Translations under genes and position numbers: made by a program | Assembly: GCF_014851765.1 (NCBI RefSeq) | Contig: NZ_JACVAI010000004.1 | Span: 558,001-622,000, forward strand | Length of the DNA: 64,000 nt | Source of the DNA: Pseudomonas sp. PDM04 | GTDB lineage: Bacteria > Pseudomonadota > Gammaproteobacteria > Pseudomonadales > Pseudomonadaceae | Reading direction: 5' to 3' | Notes under the pieces: generated by a model | The model's database searches: none | Seen by the model: the letters and a program-made list of their open reading frames with translations, nothing else | Told to the model about the DNA's origin: nothing | Shown: positions 16,833 through 26,223 of the stretch, one piece after another | Layout of the letters: the number at the start of each line of letters is the position of its first letter | Numbering within the stretch: position 1 is the stretch's first letter

Positions 16833-17869
16833 GGTTTCGACCCGGACAAGTTGTCGAGAGTCGGCGGACCGTCAACCAAGACCCTGAATGGCGCGGCATC
16901 CGTGCGCAGGACCAGTTTTGTTCCCGGGCCGACGATGGTGCCCAGGGTGTCGAGGGAGCGCAGCAGGTTGTACAACTGGGGAGACCCCGCGTAGGCACGA
17001 CCGTATATCTGCGCGGCTTCCACCCGAGACTGGGCTTCGATGCCGGCCGCTTTCACGGTGGCATCCGCCTGAACGATCCGCGCATCCCGCTCGGCGACGG
17101 AGCGAATCTGCGCGGCCTCGCGTTTGCCTATGGCCGTGCGTTCGGTGGCAATTGTTTCACGCTCGGCGCGCATGCGATCGACCGTGGCATTCAAGGTCAC
17201 TGACGGCAAGGTCAACCGTTCGATGCCGACCTGCAACACCCTTACGCCATAGGTGGCCAACAGCTGCTGCTCGATCTGCTGCCGAAGCTGCGTTTCAAAG
17301 TCGCCGATGCGCACCTGACTGGCATCGGTGTTCACCAGGCTGGCCAAGTCGAAACTGCTGGCCGTGGTTTCCAGTGCAGAGCCGACAAACGTGCGAATCT
17401 GCCGCGCGGCTTCATCCGGCTGATTCTGCACAGCCCGCATGAAACGCTGAACATTGCCTGCATCGCCCTGAACCTGCCACACCACGTAGGCCTGGACGAT
17501 GATGCGCAGCCCGTCCCGCGTGCCCACGTCCTGCAAGCCACTGGAGGTGGTACGCAGGCGCAGATCCACGGGAATTGTCGCTTCGAAGGGCGCCGGCCAG
17601 CGCCAGCTCAACCCCGGCGCCAGCAGCACCCGCGACGGATTGCCAAAGCGGGTGATCACCGTGGCCTCGCCGGAACGCACTTGCACCAGGCTCGCCGCCG
17701 CTATGGCAAATGCCACCAGCAGCCCCGCCCACCCCATGCGTCGCCATGGAAAAGGACCTGCCGCCTGCGCGTCGCCCTGGTGATGATGGTGGTGCCCATG
17801 GTGATGCCCGCCATGGCCGTGATCGTGGCCGCCGTGGTCAGCGTGATCGTGAGTGTGTGACTGGCTCAA
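16829..17869 (-). CDS. HflC-like SPFH protein with His-rich N-terminus
   Basis: The 346-residue protein starts with an unusual segment in which 15 of the first 30 residues are histidine, interleaved with Asp and Gly. A membrane helix (residues ~48-64) and an SPFH domain (VITRFGNPSRVLLAPGLSW onward) follow, ending in a coiled-coil tail. The His-rich head would lie in the cytoplasm if the topology is HflC-like, and is a plausible zinc-binding or storage arm. It is co-transcribed with two more SPFH genes and a P1B ATPase behind a Zur-type box. Confidence 0.82.
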   Translation of the reverse strand: MSQSHTHDHADHGGHDHGHGGHHHGHHHHHQGDAQAAGPFPWRRMGWAGLLVAFAIAAASLVQVRSGEATVITRFGNPSRVLLAPGLSWRWPAPFEATIPVDLRLRTTSSGLQDVGTRDGLRIIVQAYVVWQVQGDAGNVQRFMRAVQNQPDEAARQIRTFVGSALETTASSFDLASLVNTDASQVRIGDFETQLRQQIEQQLLATYGVRVLQVGIERLTLPSVTLNATVDRMRAERETIATERTAIGKREAAQIRSVAERDARIVQADATVKAAGIEAQSRVEAAQIYGRAYAGSPQLYNLLRSLDTLGTIVGPGTKLVLRTDAAPFRVLVDGPPTLDNLSGSKP

Positions 17870-19824
17870 TTGGCAGCTCCTGACTGAGCGGTTTTGGGCG
17901 ATGGCGCCGGGTCAACCGGCAAGGTGAAGGCGCGCAGATCAATGGTTGGCGCGTTGCCGCTGCGACCGAGGTGGTGATCCAGTACCAGCAATTGAGCACC
18001 GGCCAGGCCTTGGGAAAGCTGACTGAAATACCGCTCCAGCACGAACGCCTGACCGGCGCTGGCGTAGGCTTTCTGCTCGGCCGAAAAACCCAGATCCGCC
18101 GCCTGTGCAGCCGCATTGATTTCACGCGCGTTGGCCGTCGCCTGATCGAGGGCAATGCTGGCCTGCAATTGCGCCTGGTTGCCCGCCTCGGTGGCCGCGC
18201 CGCGTTCGCGTGAGATCAGCGCCTGCGCAGCGATCTGCGCGGCTTGCACGCCGTGATAGGCATTGGCCGCACCGGCCGGGGGGTGAATGGCCTCGACCAC
18301 CGTGGCGAGAATTTCCACGCCGCTGTCGAGTGCCTGCAGATCCGCTTGTACGGCCCGGCCAATGTCCTCTGCGAGCCCTACCCTGTCTTCGCCGAGCAGA
18401 CCGTCGAGGGTGCGTGAGGCGAAGTCATGAACCAGCACCCGACTGGCGGTGCTGCGGATCAATGCCGGCACGTCCGTGCTGTTGTAGGTGGCGGCCAATG
18501 CCGCCTGATCGGTCAAACCGAGGCGGTAGACAAATCGGACGTCCATGTTGACGATCTGGAAACCTTGCTTGTCCGCCCGGCTGCTGGCAATGACCTGGGA
18601 TTTGTCATTCACGTGACTGGCGTCCCACAAGCGATTGGCGGAGGCGGGCGCCAGACCTTCTGCCGATTCAGCGACCATCGGCGCTGCCACTTCGTCGACA
18701 CGGGTGGCCAGTTCGTGAACCACACCGTTCTCGACACTCAGCACTCGGCCCAACGGCCAGGGCAAACCGATGTGCAAACCCGGACCGAACACTTCCACCG
18801 GATTGCCGAAGCGTTCATAGATACCACGCTCCTGCAGGGCCATTTCGTGAACACCGGTCAATGTCCAGCCGACCAGGGCGACCACCGCCGACACAGGCCA
18901 AAAGACGCGGCGCATATATGAAAACGCCCAGATTTGCCGAAGATCGATGCCGAAGCGGTGATGCAATTCGCGCTGCAACGCCAGCAGGGGTTGCGGTGGC
19001 CAACGCAACAGCTCGGCGATGAAACTTCGGGCCAGCAGCGCAGGCTCACGCTGTTCGCGGCGGGGCGTAAACCATGAAAGGACCGCCCGCAACAACAGTT
19101 CGAGTGCCACGAGCCCCGGCAGCACACCGATCAACACCGCCAGCCGGGCCGGCCACACAGCCCCCTCCCCTGCAAACAACAGGCACAAGGTGCTCAGCAC
19201 CAGGCCGATGATCGCCACGCGGGTCAACTGAGACAGCGCTCCGGCTTCAGGCCACTGCGTCACGGGCTCCAGGGCAAATTGCCGCTCCAGCACCAACAAA
19301 CCGAACGCCAGCAACAACGACAATGCCGCACCGATGTTCGCTGAAAAAGTCGGCACGTTCGGTTGCAGGGCCAGGTTCCAGACCTGGTTGACGCAAAACA
19401 GCGTCAGCAACGCCCAGCCGCCGAGCCACAGCGTCGGGGCGCCAAGGGCGTTCAACACACGCCTGCAACGTTCGCTGATCCGTTCCAACAGCTGCTCGTA
19501 CCCACCATCGGGCGTTTCAGTGGTGTCGGCTTGCAGCGGTATCTCGGCCGGTTTCAGCGCCGTGGTACGCCACTGCGTCACCCACCACGCCGATTGCAGC
19601 CCAGCGATCAGCACCAGCAAACCGGCGCACTGATTGACCAGTAACGTCGGCCACAGCGATTGCGGCGCAAACAGCCCGACAAACATCGCCAGCACCAGCC
19701 CCATGGCAACCAACACGCCAAGACCCAAGCCCCACCGACGCAACCGTCGGCCGTGAACAAGCGCCTGCTGGAAGCGCGGCAGCCCGGTGACAGCGACGCC
19801 CTCAATATCGAGATCGACTTGCAT
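17866..19824 (-). CDS. HflK-like SPFH protein, multi-membrane-span form
   Basis: The 652-residue protein is about half as long again as ordinary HflK (~400). Residues 1-270 form an added region with several hydrophobic spans (GVLVAMGLVLAMFVGLF, LWLGGWALLTLF, LSLLLAFGLLVL). A further span near residue 315 leads into an HflK-type SPFH domain (ALQERGIYERFGNPVEVFGPG) and a coiled-coil region. It is the first gene of the operon, with a Zur-type box 36 bp upstream of its start. The multi-span N-terminal extension may make a larger membrane scaffold for the downstream partners. Confidence 0.8.
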   Translation of the reverse strand: MQVDLDIEGVAVTGLPRFQQALVHGRRLRRWGLGLGVLVAMGLVLAMFVGLFAPQSLWPTLLVNQCAGLLVLIAGLQSAWWVTQWRTTALKPAEIPLQADTTETPDGGYEQLLERISERCRRVLNALGAPTLWLGGWALLTLFCVNQVWNLALQPNVPTFSANIGAALSLLLAFGLLVLERQFALEPVTQWPEAGALSQLTRVAIIGLVLSTLCLLFAGEGAVWPARLAVLIGVLPGLVALELLLRAVLSWFTPRREQREPALLARSFIAELLRWPPQPLLALQRELHHRFGIDLRQIWAFSYMRRVFWPVSAVVALVGWTLTGVHEMALQERGIYERFGNPVEVFGPGLHIGLPWPLGRVLSVENGVVHELATRVDEVAAPMVAESAEGLAPASANRLWDASHVNDKSQVIASSRADKQGFQIVNMDVRFVYRLGLTDQAALAATYNSTDVPALIRSTASRVLVHDFASRTLDGLLGEDRVGLAEDIGRAVQADLQALDSGVEILATVVEAIHPPAGAANAYHGVQAAQIAAQALISRERGAATEAGNQAQLQASIALDQATANAREINAAAQAADLGFSAEQKAYASAGQAFVLERYFSQLSQGLAGAQLLVLDHHLGRSGNAPTIDLRAFTLPVDPAPSPKTAQSGAAN

Positions 19825-19859
19825 AACACCCCAATGTTTCTTTGCTCAACGCACAGCTT

Positions 19860-19872
19860 GTTACGATATAAC
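19860..19872. promoter_or_regulatory. Zur box upstream of the HflK-like/ATPase operon
   Basis: GTTACGATATAAC matches the Zur core GTTATAATATAAC at 11 of 13 positions, the same quality as the zigA and folE2 boxes in this window, and lies 36 bp upstream of the first gene. Confidence 0.75.
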
Positions 19873-20051
19873 AAACCGCGTGAATTTTTTGTATTGAGAC
19901 CTCCTATCTACGGGTGACTAACTGTCGCGTTGCTGAAGCCTTGACCGAAAGGCGGGATAACACTCATATTACGCTCGTAATTTTTTTCGCAAGCTACGTT
20001 TACTCAGCCGGTTTACCCAGCCCGAATTTCATTCATTTCAGGAGTCAATCC

Positions 20052-21452
20052 ATGAGCAGCTATGACGTCGTGATTCTGGGCGGAGGCCCCGGTGGTTATA
20101 ACGCAGCAATCCGCGCCGGACAGTTGGGTCTCAAAGCCGCTTGCGTCGAGGGACGCGCCACACTCGGCGGTACCTGCCTGAACGTCGGTTGCATGCCGTC
20201 AAAAGCGTTGTTGCACGCCTCGGAACTCTACGACGCGGCCATGGGCGCGGAATTCGCCAACCTGGGGATCGAGGTCAAGCCCACGCTCAATCTCGCCCAG
20301 ATGATGAAACAGAAAGATGAAAGCGTGACGGGACTGACCAAGGGCATCGAGTTTCTCTTTCGCAAGAACAAGGTCGACTGGATCAAGGGCTGGGGGCATA
20401 TCGACGGTCCGGGCAAGGTCACGGTGACGGACAGCGAGGGCGGCAAAACCCAGCTGAGCGCCAAGGACATCATCATCGCCACCGGCTCCGAACCCACTCC
20501 CCTGCCGGGCGTCGAGATCGATAACCAGCGCATCCTCGACTCCACCGGCGCGCTGTCGCTCGTCGAAGTGCCGAAGCACCTGGTGGTGATCGGTGCCGGC
20601 GTCATCGGCCTGGAGTTGGGCTCGGTCTGGCGGCGGTTGGGCGCACAGGTCACCGTCGTCGAGTTCCTCGACCGTATCTGCCCCGGTGTGGACGCTGAAG
20701 CGGGCAAAACCCTGCAACGCTCGCTGAGCAAGCAAGGCATCCGTTTCAAGCTGAGTTCGAAAGTCACCCGCGCCACCTCCTCGGCCGATGGCGTGCAGCT
20801 CAGCGTTGAACCGGCCGCCGGAGGAGAAGCCGAGTTGCTGGAGGCCGACTACGTGCTGGTCGCCATCGGCCGCCGCCCCTACACCCAGGGCCTGGGCCTG
20901 GAAAACGTCGGCCTCGCCACGGACAAGCGCGGCATGCTTGCCAACAAGGGACATCGCACCGAAGCATCCGGGGTCTGGGTGATTGGCGATGTCACGTCAG
21001 GGCCGATGCTCGCGCACAAGGCGGAAGATGAAGCCATGGCTTGCGTCGAGCAGATCGTCGGCAAGGCCGGTGAAGTCAATTACGCGCTGATCCCCAACGT
21101 CATCTACACCCGTCCGGAGCTGGCCAGCGTGGGCAAGACCGAAGAGCAGCTCAAGGCCGAAGGGCGGGCCTACAAGGTCGGCAAATTCCCGTTCACCGCC
21201 AACAGCCGGGCGAAGATCAACCACGAGACCGAAGGCTTCGCCAAGGTCATCGCCGATGAGCGCACCGACGAGATCCTTGGCGTGCACCTGGTGGGCCCGA
21301 GCGTCAGTGAGATGATTGGCGAGTACTGCGTCGCGATGGAATTCAGCGCCTCCGCAGAGGACATCGCCCTGACCTGCCACCCACACCCGACCCGCTCCGA
21401 GGCGTTGCGCCAGGCGGCGATGGATGTGGAGGGGATGGCCACGCAGATGTAG
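20052..21452 (+). CDS. lpd: Dihydrolipoyl dehydrogenase
   Basis: The 466-residue flavoprotein reoxidises dihydrolipoamide in 2-oxoacid dehydrogenase or glycine-cleavage complexes. It shows the FAD dinucleotide motif GGGPGGYNAA near residue 11, the redox-active GGTCLNVGCMPSK near 42, NAD-binding VIGAGVIGLELGSVW near 180 and the C-terminal catalytic HPHPTRSE. The ATG at 20052 has TCAGGAG upstream; the frame is open further up but without a better start. It stands alone, not beside its E1/E2 genes, fitting the lpd3-type accessory enzyme of pseudomonads. Confidence 0.92.
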   Translation: MSSYDVVILGGGPGGYNAAIRAGQLGLKAACVEGRATLGGTCLNVGCMPSKALLHASELYDAAMGAEFANLGIEVKPTLNLAQMMKQKDESVTGLTKGIEFLFRKNKVDWIKGWGHIDGPGKVTVTDSEGGKTQLSAKDIIIATGSEPTPLPGVEIDNQRILDSTGALSLVEVPKHLVVIGAGVIGLELGSVWRRLGAQVTVVEFLDRICPGVDAEAGKTLQRSLSKQGIRFKLSSKVTRATSSADGVQLSVEPAAGGEAELLEADYVLVAIGRRPYTQGLGLENVGLATDKRGMLANKGHRTEASGVWVIGDVTSGPMLAHKAEDEAMACVEQIVGKAGEVNYALIPNVIYTRPELASVGKTEEQLKAEGRAYKVGKFPFTANSRAKINHETEGFAKVIADERTDEILGVHLVGPSVSEMIGEYCVAMEFSASAEDIALTCHPHPTRSEALRQAAMDVEGMATQM

Positions 21453-21479
21453 ATATTTGCGCAGGCAGATCGAGCGCTT

Positions 21480-21543
21480 TCGCGAGCAGGCTCGCTCCCA
21501 CACGGAATGCGTGTCCCCAGTGTGGGAGCGAGCCTGCTCGCGA
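21480..21543. repeat. REPIN-type inverted REP pair
   Basis: TCGCGAGCAGGCTCGCTCCC and GGGAGCGAGCCTGCTCGCGA face each other around a short spacer. The pair lies between the convergent lpd and lrp-like genes, where it probably also acts as a transcription or RNA-stability barrier. Confidence 0.88.
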
Positions 21544-21559
21544 TAGGGCACCACCCGGT

Positions 21560-22033
21560 CTAAAGCGGCAAATGCTCCAACGGCAACGCCCCTGGCGCCT
21601 TCACCGTATGAATCGCAAAGTTGCTGCGAATGTCGCTGACGCCGGGCAACTTCAGCAATCGCCCGGTCAGAAAGCGGTCGTAGGCACGCAGGTCCGGCAC
21701 CACGACCTGCAGCAGGAAATCCGATTCCCCCGACACCAGAAACGCCGAGATCACCTCCGGCAACGCCGTCACGGCCAATCGGAAGGCTTCGGCCTGTTCG
21801 TCATTGTGGCGCTCGACCTTGACCCCGACAAACACCGTCAGCCCCAGCCCCACCTCATCGCGATCCAGGTTGGCCTGATAACCGCGTATCACGCCGGCTT
21901 CCTCGAGCATCCGCACCCGGCGCAGGCACGGCGACGCGGACAGACCGATCTCGTCAGCCAATTGCACGTTGCTCAAGCGACCGTCGCGTTGCAGGGCCGC
22001 GAGAATCTTGCGGTCGTAGGCATCCAGTTTCAT
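21560..22033 (-). CDS. Lrp/AsnC-family transcriptional regulator
   Basis: The 157-residue protein has an N-terminal winged helix-turn-helix (DAYDRKILAALQRDGRLSN, LADEIGLSASPCLRRVRMLE) and a C-terminal RAM ligand domain (VFVGVKVERHNDEQ, SGESDFLLQVVVPDLRAYD). It is divergent from a LysE-family exporter with 145 bp between the starts, the usual arrangement in which the regulator senses the amino acid exported by its neighbour. Confidence 0.92.
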   Translation of the reverse strand: MKLDAYDRKILAALQRDGRLSNVQLADEIGLSASPCLRRVRMLEEAGVIRGYQANLDRDEVGLGLTVFVGVKVERHNDEQAEAFRLAVTALPEVISAFLVSGESDFLLQVVVPDLRAYDRFLTGRLLKLPGVSDIRSNFAIHTVKAPGALPLEHLPL

Positions 22034-22178
22034 TTTTGGCAGATCCTGAGAGTTTGAGCGTTTTGTAGTAGCAGGTTATGCCAATCACAGAGGCTTTAGA
22101 AGCAAACTACGCAACCACCTGCCCTGCCCTTCGCCCTAGACTGGTGTCACCGGATCGACAACGTATTGGGGGGGCAAC

Positions 22179-22808
22179 ATGGCGGGAATATGGCTGTTTT
22201 TCATGGCGCTGACGGTGGTTTACCTGCTGCCGGGGCCGGACATGATCCTCCTGCTGCAAACCGGCGCACGCCAGGGCAGAGGCCCGGCACTGGCGACCGC
22301 GGTGGGCCTGGGCATTGCCCGGGGCTGTCATGTGGCATTGGCGGCGCTGGGTCTGGCGGCGTTGTTCAAGGCAGCCCCCTGGACCTTCGATGTGGTGCGT
22401 ATGGCGGGGGCGGCGTACCTGTTGTGGATCGGCATCCAGTGCCTGCGCACCACGATGCTGCCGGACTTGAACGGGGTGCCAACGTCCTGCGCAGCACCAC
22501 GCTGGCGCCAGGCGATCCAGCGTGGCTTGCTGACCAACCTGCTCAACCCCAAGGCGCTGCTGTTTTGCTCGGTACTGTTGCCACAGTTCATCGACCCACA
22601 GGCCGGGGCCGTGTTGACGCAGTTCGCGACCCTGGGCGTGGTGCTGGTCAGCGTCGGCTTGCTGTTCGACAGCGCCTATGCGCTGGCCGGTGCCGCACTG
22701 GGCCGCTGGCTGCAACGCAGTCCCTCGGCCCAGCGCCTGCAACAATGGTTGTTTGGCAGCCTGCTGATCGGCTTCGCAGTGCGCCTGGCCTTTGTTCAAC
22801 AGGCCTGA
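22179..22808 (+). CDS. LysE/RhtB-family amino-acid exporter
   Basis: The 209-residue membrane protein shows the LysE family pattern: LLPGPDMILLLQTGARQGR near residue 16, a helix pair, and RGLLTNLLNPKALLFCSVLLPQFI near residue 112. About six hydrophobic segments are visible. It would export an amino acid or related metabolite across the inner membrane. The divergent Lrp/AsnC regulator is the likely controller. Its stop abuts that of the convergent TPR gene. Confidence 0.9.
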   Translation: MAGIWLFFMALTVVYLLPGPDMILLLQTGARQGRGPALATAVGLGIARGCHVALAALGLAALFKAAPWTFDVVRMAGAAYLLWIGIQCLRTTMLPDLNGVPTSCAAPRWRQAIQRGLLTNLLNPKALLFCSVLLPQFIDPQAGAVLTQFATLGVVLVSVGLLFDSAYALAGAALGRWLQRSPSAQRLQQWLFGSLLIGFAVRLAFVQQA

Positions 22809-24929
22809 CTACGGGCGGACCCGCCGTTTACGGCGATTGATCAGCACCAGCGCGACCGCTGTAAAGGCTACGACAGCGCCGATTTCCAACCACTTTTTGT
22901 AAGGACGCAGCGTCGCCCGCACCGGGCTCAATGCCTGGGTGACGTAACGTTTGTCGGCGTTCTGAAAGTCCGGATAGGGGCACTGCTCGCCGAAGAACAC
23001 CGCCCAATCCACATAGGGCCCCTCTTTGACATAGCGTGTGTAGAACGCGCTTTTTTCGGCCTGGCCGGGGTTCCACCCTGTCGCTGCACACAGCACGGCG
23101 GCAAAGGCCTGGCTGGTGTGGGGCAAGTGATCGGCAGCACGGCTGGCTAAATCGTTGGCAACGTAACGGTAGTGGTAACGAAGATCGGGTTGCGCGGCGC
23201 TGGCCTGCTGCCGTTTGACTTCTTCGTCCGCCACCAGCGGACCGACCGTGAGCTCAACGCTTTCCAGGCTGTAATTGCCGCCAAAGGTGGCGTAGTCCGG
23301 AGCCATCTCGTAACCCAGCAGGTCCATGCCATGGAAACGCGCCATGGTCGCGGCGTTGAAATAGGCGAAGGCGCGTTTGCTGGGCCACCATTTCGATGCG
23401 GCGTCGTGGCGCAACTCCCCATACCACTTGGCCTTTTGCTGCAAGGTTTCGCTGTCGAAGTACGCCACCGCCTCGTCGTAACGCTCCTCGCGCAGCAGGC
23501 GGCGACCGAGCAAGTTACGCAGCTTCGCCGCCACCGGCAACGGCACGAAGTTGTCGCGATCCTGCTGACTCAGCGCTGGCGGCGCAGGCACTTGAGTATC
23601 GACGTACTGCTTGAGTTCATCGACGGTCAGTACACGCTCGGCGACGGTCGCGGCGTCGAACCAGTAGATGTCCTTGCTGCGATACAGCTGATCGAACGCC
23701 TGCAGGTAATCCCCGCGTTGCAGCGCCAGGATCGCACTTTCGCCTTCGACCCGGCACTTGGGCTCAAGCGTTTCGAAAGCCCAGTCAGGCGTGCGGCGCT
23801 CCCCCCAGGACTCATCCTGCGGGAAGGCACGGGCCGCTTTGGCGTAGGCCGCAGCGGCCGCTGACCTGTCACCGTCGCGCATCGCCAGTTTGGCCCGCAA
23901 CCACCACGCCAGGCCACCGTCGCCGGCGTGTTCGAGGAACGCCCTGGCGCTGGCATAGTCGCCCTGCTGGTAATTCATGGCCGCCAGCCGATCGGCGTTA
24001 TCCAGACTGCCACGGGTGCTGGCTTGTAATAACTTGATCAATTTTTGCTCAGCGGGAGGCTGATCACCAAATGACCAACCCAGCCGGCTGATCAAGGACG
24101 CCGTGATCAGTTGCTGTACCGGTTTGCCTTCGAGCAACGGCGTCAGTTGCGCCTCGGGCATCGCCGTCAGGTCGGCCACCAACAGTTTCAGCGAGGTGTA
24201 GCCGACGCCTGAACCGTGACGATTCTGCGTGGCATAGAGCTCGATGGCGCTGTTCCAGTCACCGGCAGTGCGCGCCACACGGGCCTCTTCGCCCAGGCTG
24301 GCGACGCCCAGTTCCAGCGGGTCGCTGAACCCGTCGATGCTCAGTTGCCGAGCCTGCTCAAAGGCTTTGCGTGCCTGCGCCAGCAGGTCGGGGCTGGCGT
24401 TTGTTTCGAGACTCTGGGCGAACAGCGTCCGGCCCAGCGAATAGGCGGCCCAGGTGCTGCGCAAGCGACGCTGCTCGGCCGGCAAGGCCAGCACTTTGCG
24501 GAAATACTCGGCGGCCAACCCGTGGTCACCCGCGTTGAACGCCACGGCGCCCGCCAGATACAGTACGAGCTCACTCGGCAGGCTCGCGCCCTGGGCTTGC
24601 ACCTCATGGGCATCGGTCAATCCGCGCAGGCGCTTGACCAACTCCTGCTGTGGCGCCGTCAGGTCGGCTTGTTCGGCGTAATCCCGCTGCTCGGCATACT
24701 CGGCCGCATCGCCGCTGTGGAGGGCGTCATTGACCACCTTCAGACCCGCTATCGTCTGCCCGAGACGGCTGATCTCGAAACGGAAACTGCCTTCGGGCAG
24801 TTCCGCCAGCGACTGGCTGCGGTTGTCGAGCAGGCGCAGGGGAAAGTCCGGCCCGCAGGCCAGCGCCGACCCCAGTGGCAAGCTCAGGCTCAGGCAGAGC
24901 AAATGACGGGGCCAGTTACGGGTGAACAT
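22809..24929 (-). CDS. Secreted TPR-repeat protein of unknown function
   Basis: The 706-residue product has a Sec signal (RHLLCLSLSLPLGSALACG), Ala/Leu-rich helical repeats of TPR type through the middle (for example GDHGLAAEYFRKVLALPAE and GDYASARAFLEHA), and a C-terminal membrane helix (LEIGAVVAFTAVALVLI) followed by RRKRRVRP. It is probably periplasmic and anchored by its tail. The ATG at 24929 has AGGAGG upstream and overlaps the end of the DUF3142 gene by 14 bases, so the two are translationally coupled. The function is unknown. Confidence 0.75.
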   Translation of the reverse strand: MFTRNWPRHLLCLSLSLPLGSALACGPDFPLRLLDNRSQSLAELPEGSFRFEISRLGQTIAGLKVVNDALHSGDAAEYAEQRDYAEQADLTAPQQELVKRLRGLTDAHEVQAQGASLPSELVLYLAGAVAFNAGDHGLAAEYFRKVLALPAEQRRLRSTWAAYSLGRTLFAQSLETNASPDLLAQARKAFEQARQLSIDGFSDPLELGVASLGEEARVARTAGDWNSAIELYATQNRHGSGVGYTSLKLLVADLTAMPEAQLTPLLEGKPVQQLITASLISRLGWSFGDQPPAEQKLIKLLQASTRGSLDNADRLAAMNYQQGDYASARAFLEHAGDGGLAWWLRAKLAMRDGDRSAAAAAYAKAARAFPQDESWGERRTPDWAFETLEPKCRVEGESAILALQRGDYLQAFDQLYRSKDIYWFDAATVAERVLTVDELKQYVDTQVPAPPALSQQDRDNFVPLPVAAKLRNLLGRRLLREERYDEAVAYFDSETLQQKAKWYGELRHDAASKWWPSKRAFAYFNAATMARFHGMDLLGYEMAPDYATFGGNYSLESVELTVGPLVADEEVKRQQASAAQPDLRYHYRYVANDLASRAADHLPHTSQAFAAVLCAATGWNPGQAEKSAFYTRYVKEGPYVDWAVFFGEQCPYPDFQNADKRYVTQALSPVRATLRPYKKWLEIGAVVAFTAVALVLINRRKRRVRP

Positions 24930-26112
24930 TCGAACCTCCTTGATCAATACGGGTACAGCGCGCCCAACCGATGGCTCGCTGTCCGCCGGCCGGCAGACGT
25001 CCGTCGCGCAGGCGGGTGAAGGTAAGCAGATCCGGACGCTGTTGCAACGTGTAGCCGGCCAGGGCGTCGGCGCCCTCACACCCGTGCACCACGAGCGTCA
25101 GACGTTCGGGCCAGGTACGGTCGAGGTTGCCCTGGTTGCTGACGCTGACGTCATAGAGGCCGTCCCGGGCCGAGAGTTGCAGTGTCAGGCGACTGTCGAG
25201 GGTCTCCCCCCGGGCGACCGCGCCCAAGGTCGTCAGGCTCCAGGCCCGGCGGTCATTCGCCAACGGCAAGCGGAACCAGATCAGCCCCGCCAGGTGGGCC
25301 GGTGGGGCGTTACGCAGTTCCAGCGCCAGGGTGCGCAGTTGTTGCGGATCGGCCAGCAACTCGCGGCGCTCACCGCCTCCTTGCACCGGCACTTCGCTTT
25401 CCACCACCGGGGCGCCGTCCACGGGTGGCAACAGCGCCACGCCGTAGGCCGGCAGTGCCAGGTAAAACGGTTTCGACGTGATGCGGCTCCAGGCCCTGGC
25501 CCAGGTTTTCGCCTGGCCAGGGTCAAACAGACCCCGTCGCGGATCGCTCACCGCGTGCACCTGCAACACGCTGCTGTCGACGACGGCCAACAGCGCCGGC
25601 AGTTCGGGACTGTCGAGCCAGGCGGGCAGTGCGGTAATGCTCAGCTTCAGAGAACCCGGCAGGTTCCCACGCAGGTCCGTGAGAAATTTCCGATACGCCG
25701 GTAGCCGAGCGACACCGGCATCGTGATCGATTTCCACGCCGGCGAGCACCAGCCCCTGCGCTTGCCAATCACTGAGCACCTGCTGGATCCGTGCAGTGAT
25801 CTGATCCTGGTCCAGCGACGGGAGCTGGCCATCCAGGCGAATGACCGCGATCAGCGGCCGGCCGTCTCGTTTGAGCAGCGCCGCATCGATGTGCGCCCGG
25901 CTCCAACCGGCCCGGGGAAATGCCTGCAAGGCCAGAACCCGCAGGGTCGTGAAGTCTGCACGGCTCGCCTCGAGGGCGGCCGCATGGGACGGCGTCCATT
26001 GGCGTTGCCAGATGTAGAGTTGCTGGTCGAGCGCCGGCCTGTCCTGCCGCTCGCACCCGTTGAGCAGCACCAGTGCCGCCAGCATGACCGCCAGCCGGGC
26101 GAAAAAAACCAT
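24916..26112 (-). CDS. DUF3142 lipoprotein
   Basis: The 398-residue protein begins MVFFARLAVMLAALVLLNGC, a lipoprotein signal with the modified cysteine at the LNGC lipobox. It has a DUF3142 domain that resembles a glycosidase-like barrel (VLAGVEIDHDAGVARLPAYRKF, GVALLPPVDGAPV). The ATG at 26112 follows AAAGGA; an upstream ATG at 26148 has no ribosome site. It is co-transcribed with the downstream secreted TPR gene through a 14-base overlap. A joint envelope function is inferred; no substrate is evident. Confidence 0.8.
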   Translation of the reverse strand: MVFFARLAVMLAALVLLNGCERQDRPALDQQLYIWQRQWTPSHAAALEASRADFTTLRVLALQAFPRAGWSRAHIDAALLKRDGRPLIAVIRLDGQLPSLDQDQITARIQQVLSDWQAQGLVLAGVEIDHDAGVARLPAYRKFLTDLRGNLPGSLKLSITALPAWLDSPELPALLAVVDSSVLQVHAVSDPRRGLFDPGQAKTWARAWSRITSKPFYLALPAYGVALLPPVDGAPVVESEVPVQGGGERRELLADPQQLRTLALELRNAPPAHLAGLIWFRLPLANDRRAWSLTTLGAVARGETLDSRLTLQLSARDGLYDVSVSNQGNLDRTWPERLTLVVHGCEGADALAGYTLQQRPDLLTFTRLRDGRLPAGGQRAIGWARCTRIDQGGSNVHP

Positions 26113-26223
26113 GAGGCATCCTTTGTGGCTGCTCAAGGCAGCGTCCATCAGATGCTACAGGTCAAGCACTCACGGCTGCGAGCCCTGGAACCGACTCGCA
26201 GCCTGGTTTGCAGCGCACCGGCC

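Noticed and set aside
15645..16994. Plus-strand frame of 449 codons
   Set aside because: Antisense shadow spanning two SPFH genes and the ATPase N-terminus; no recognisable domain.
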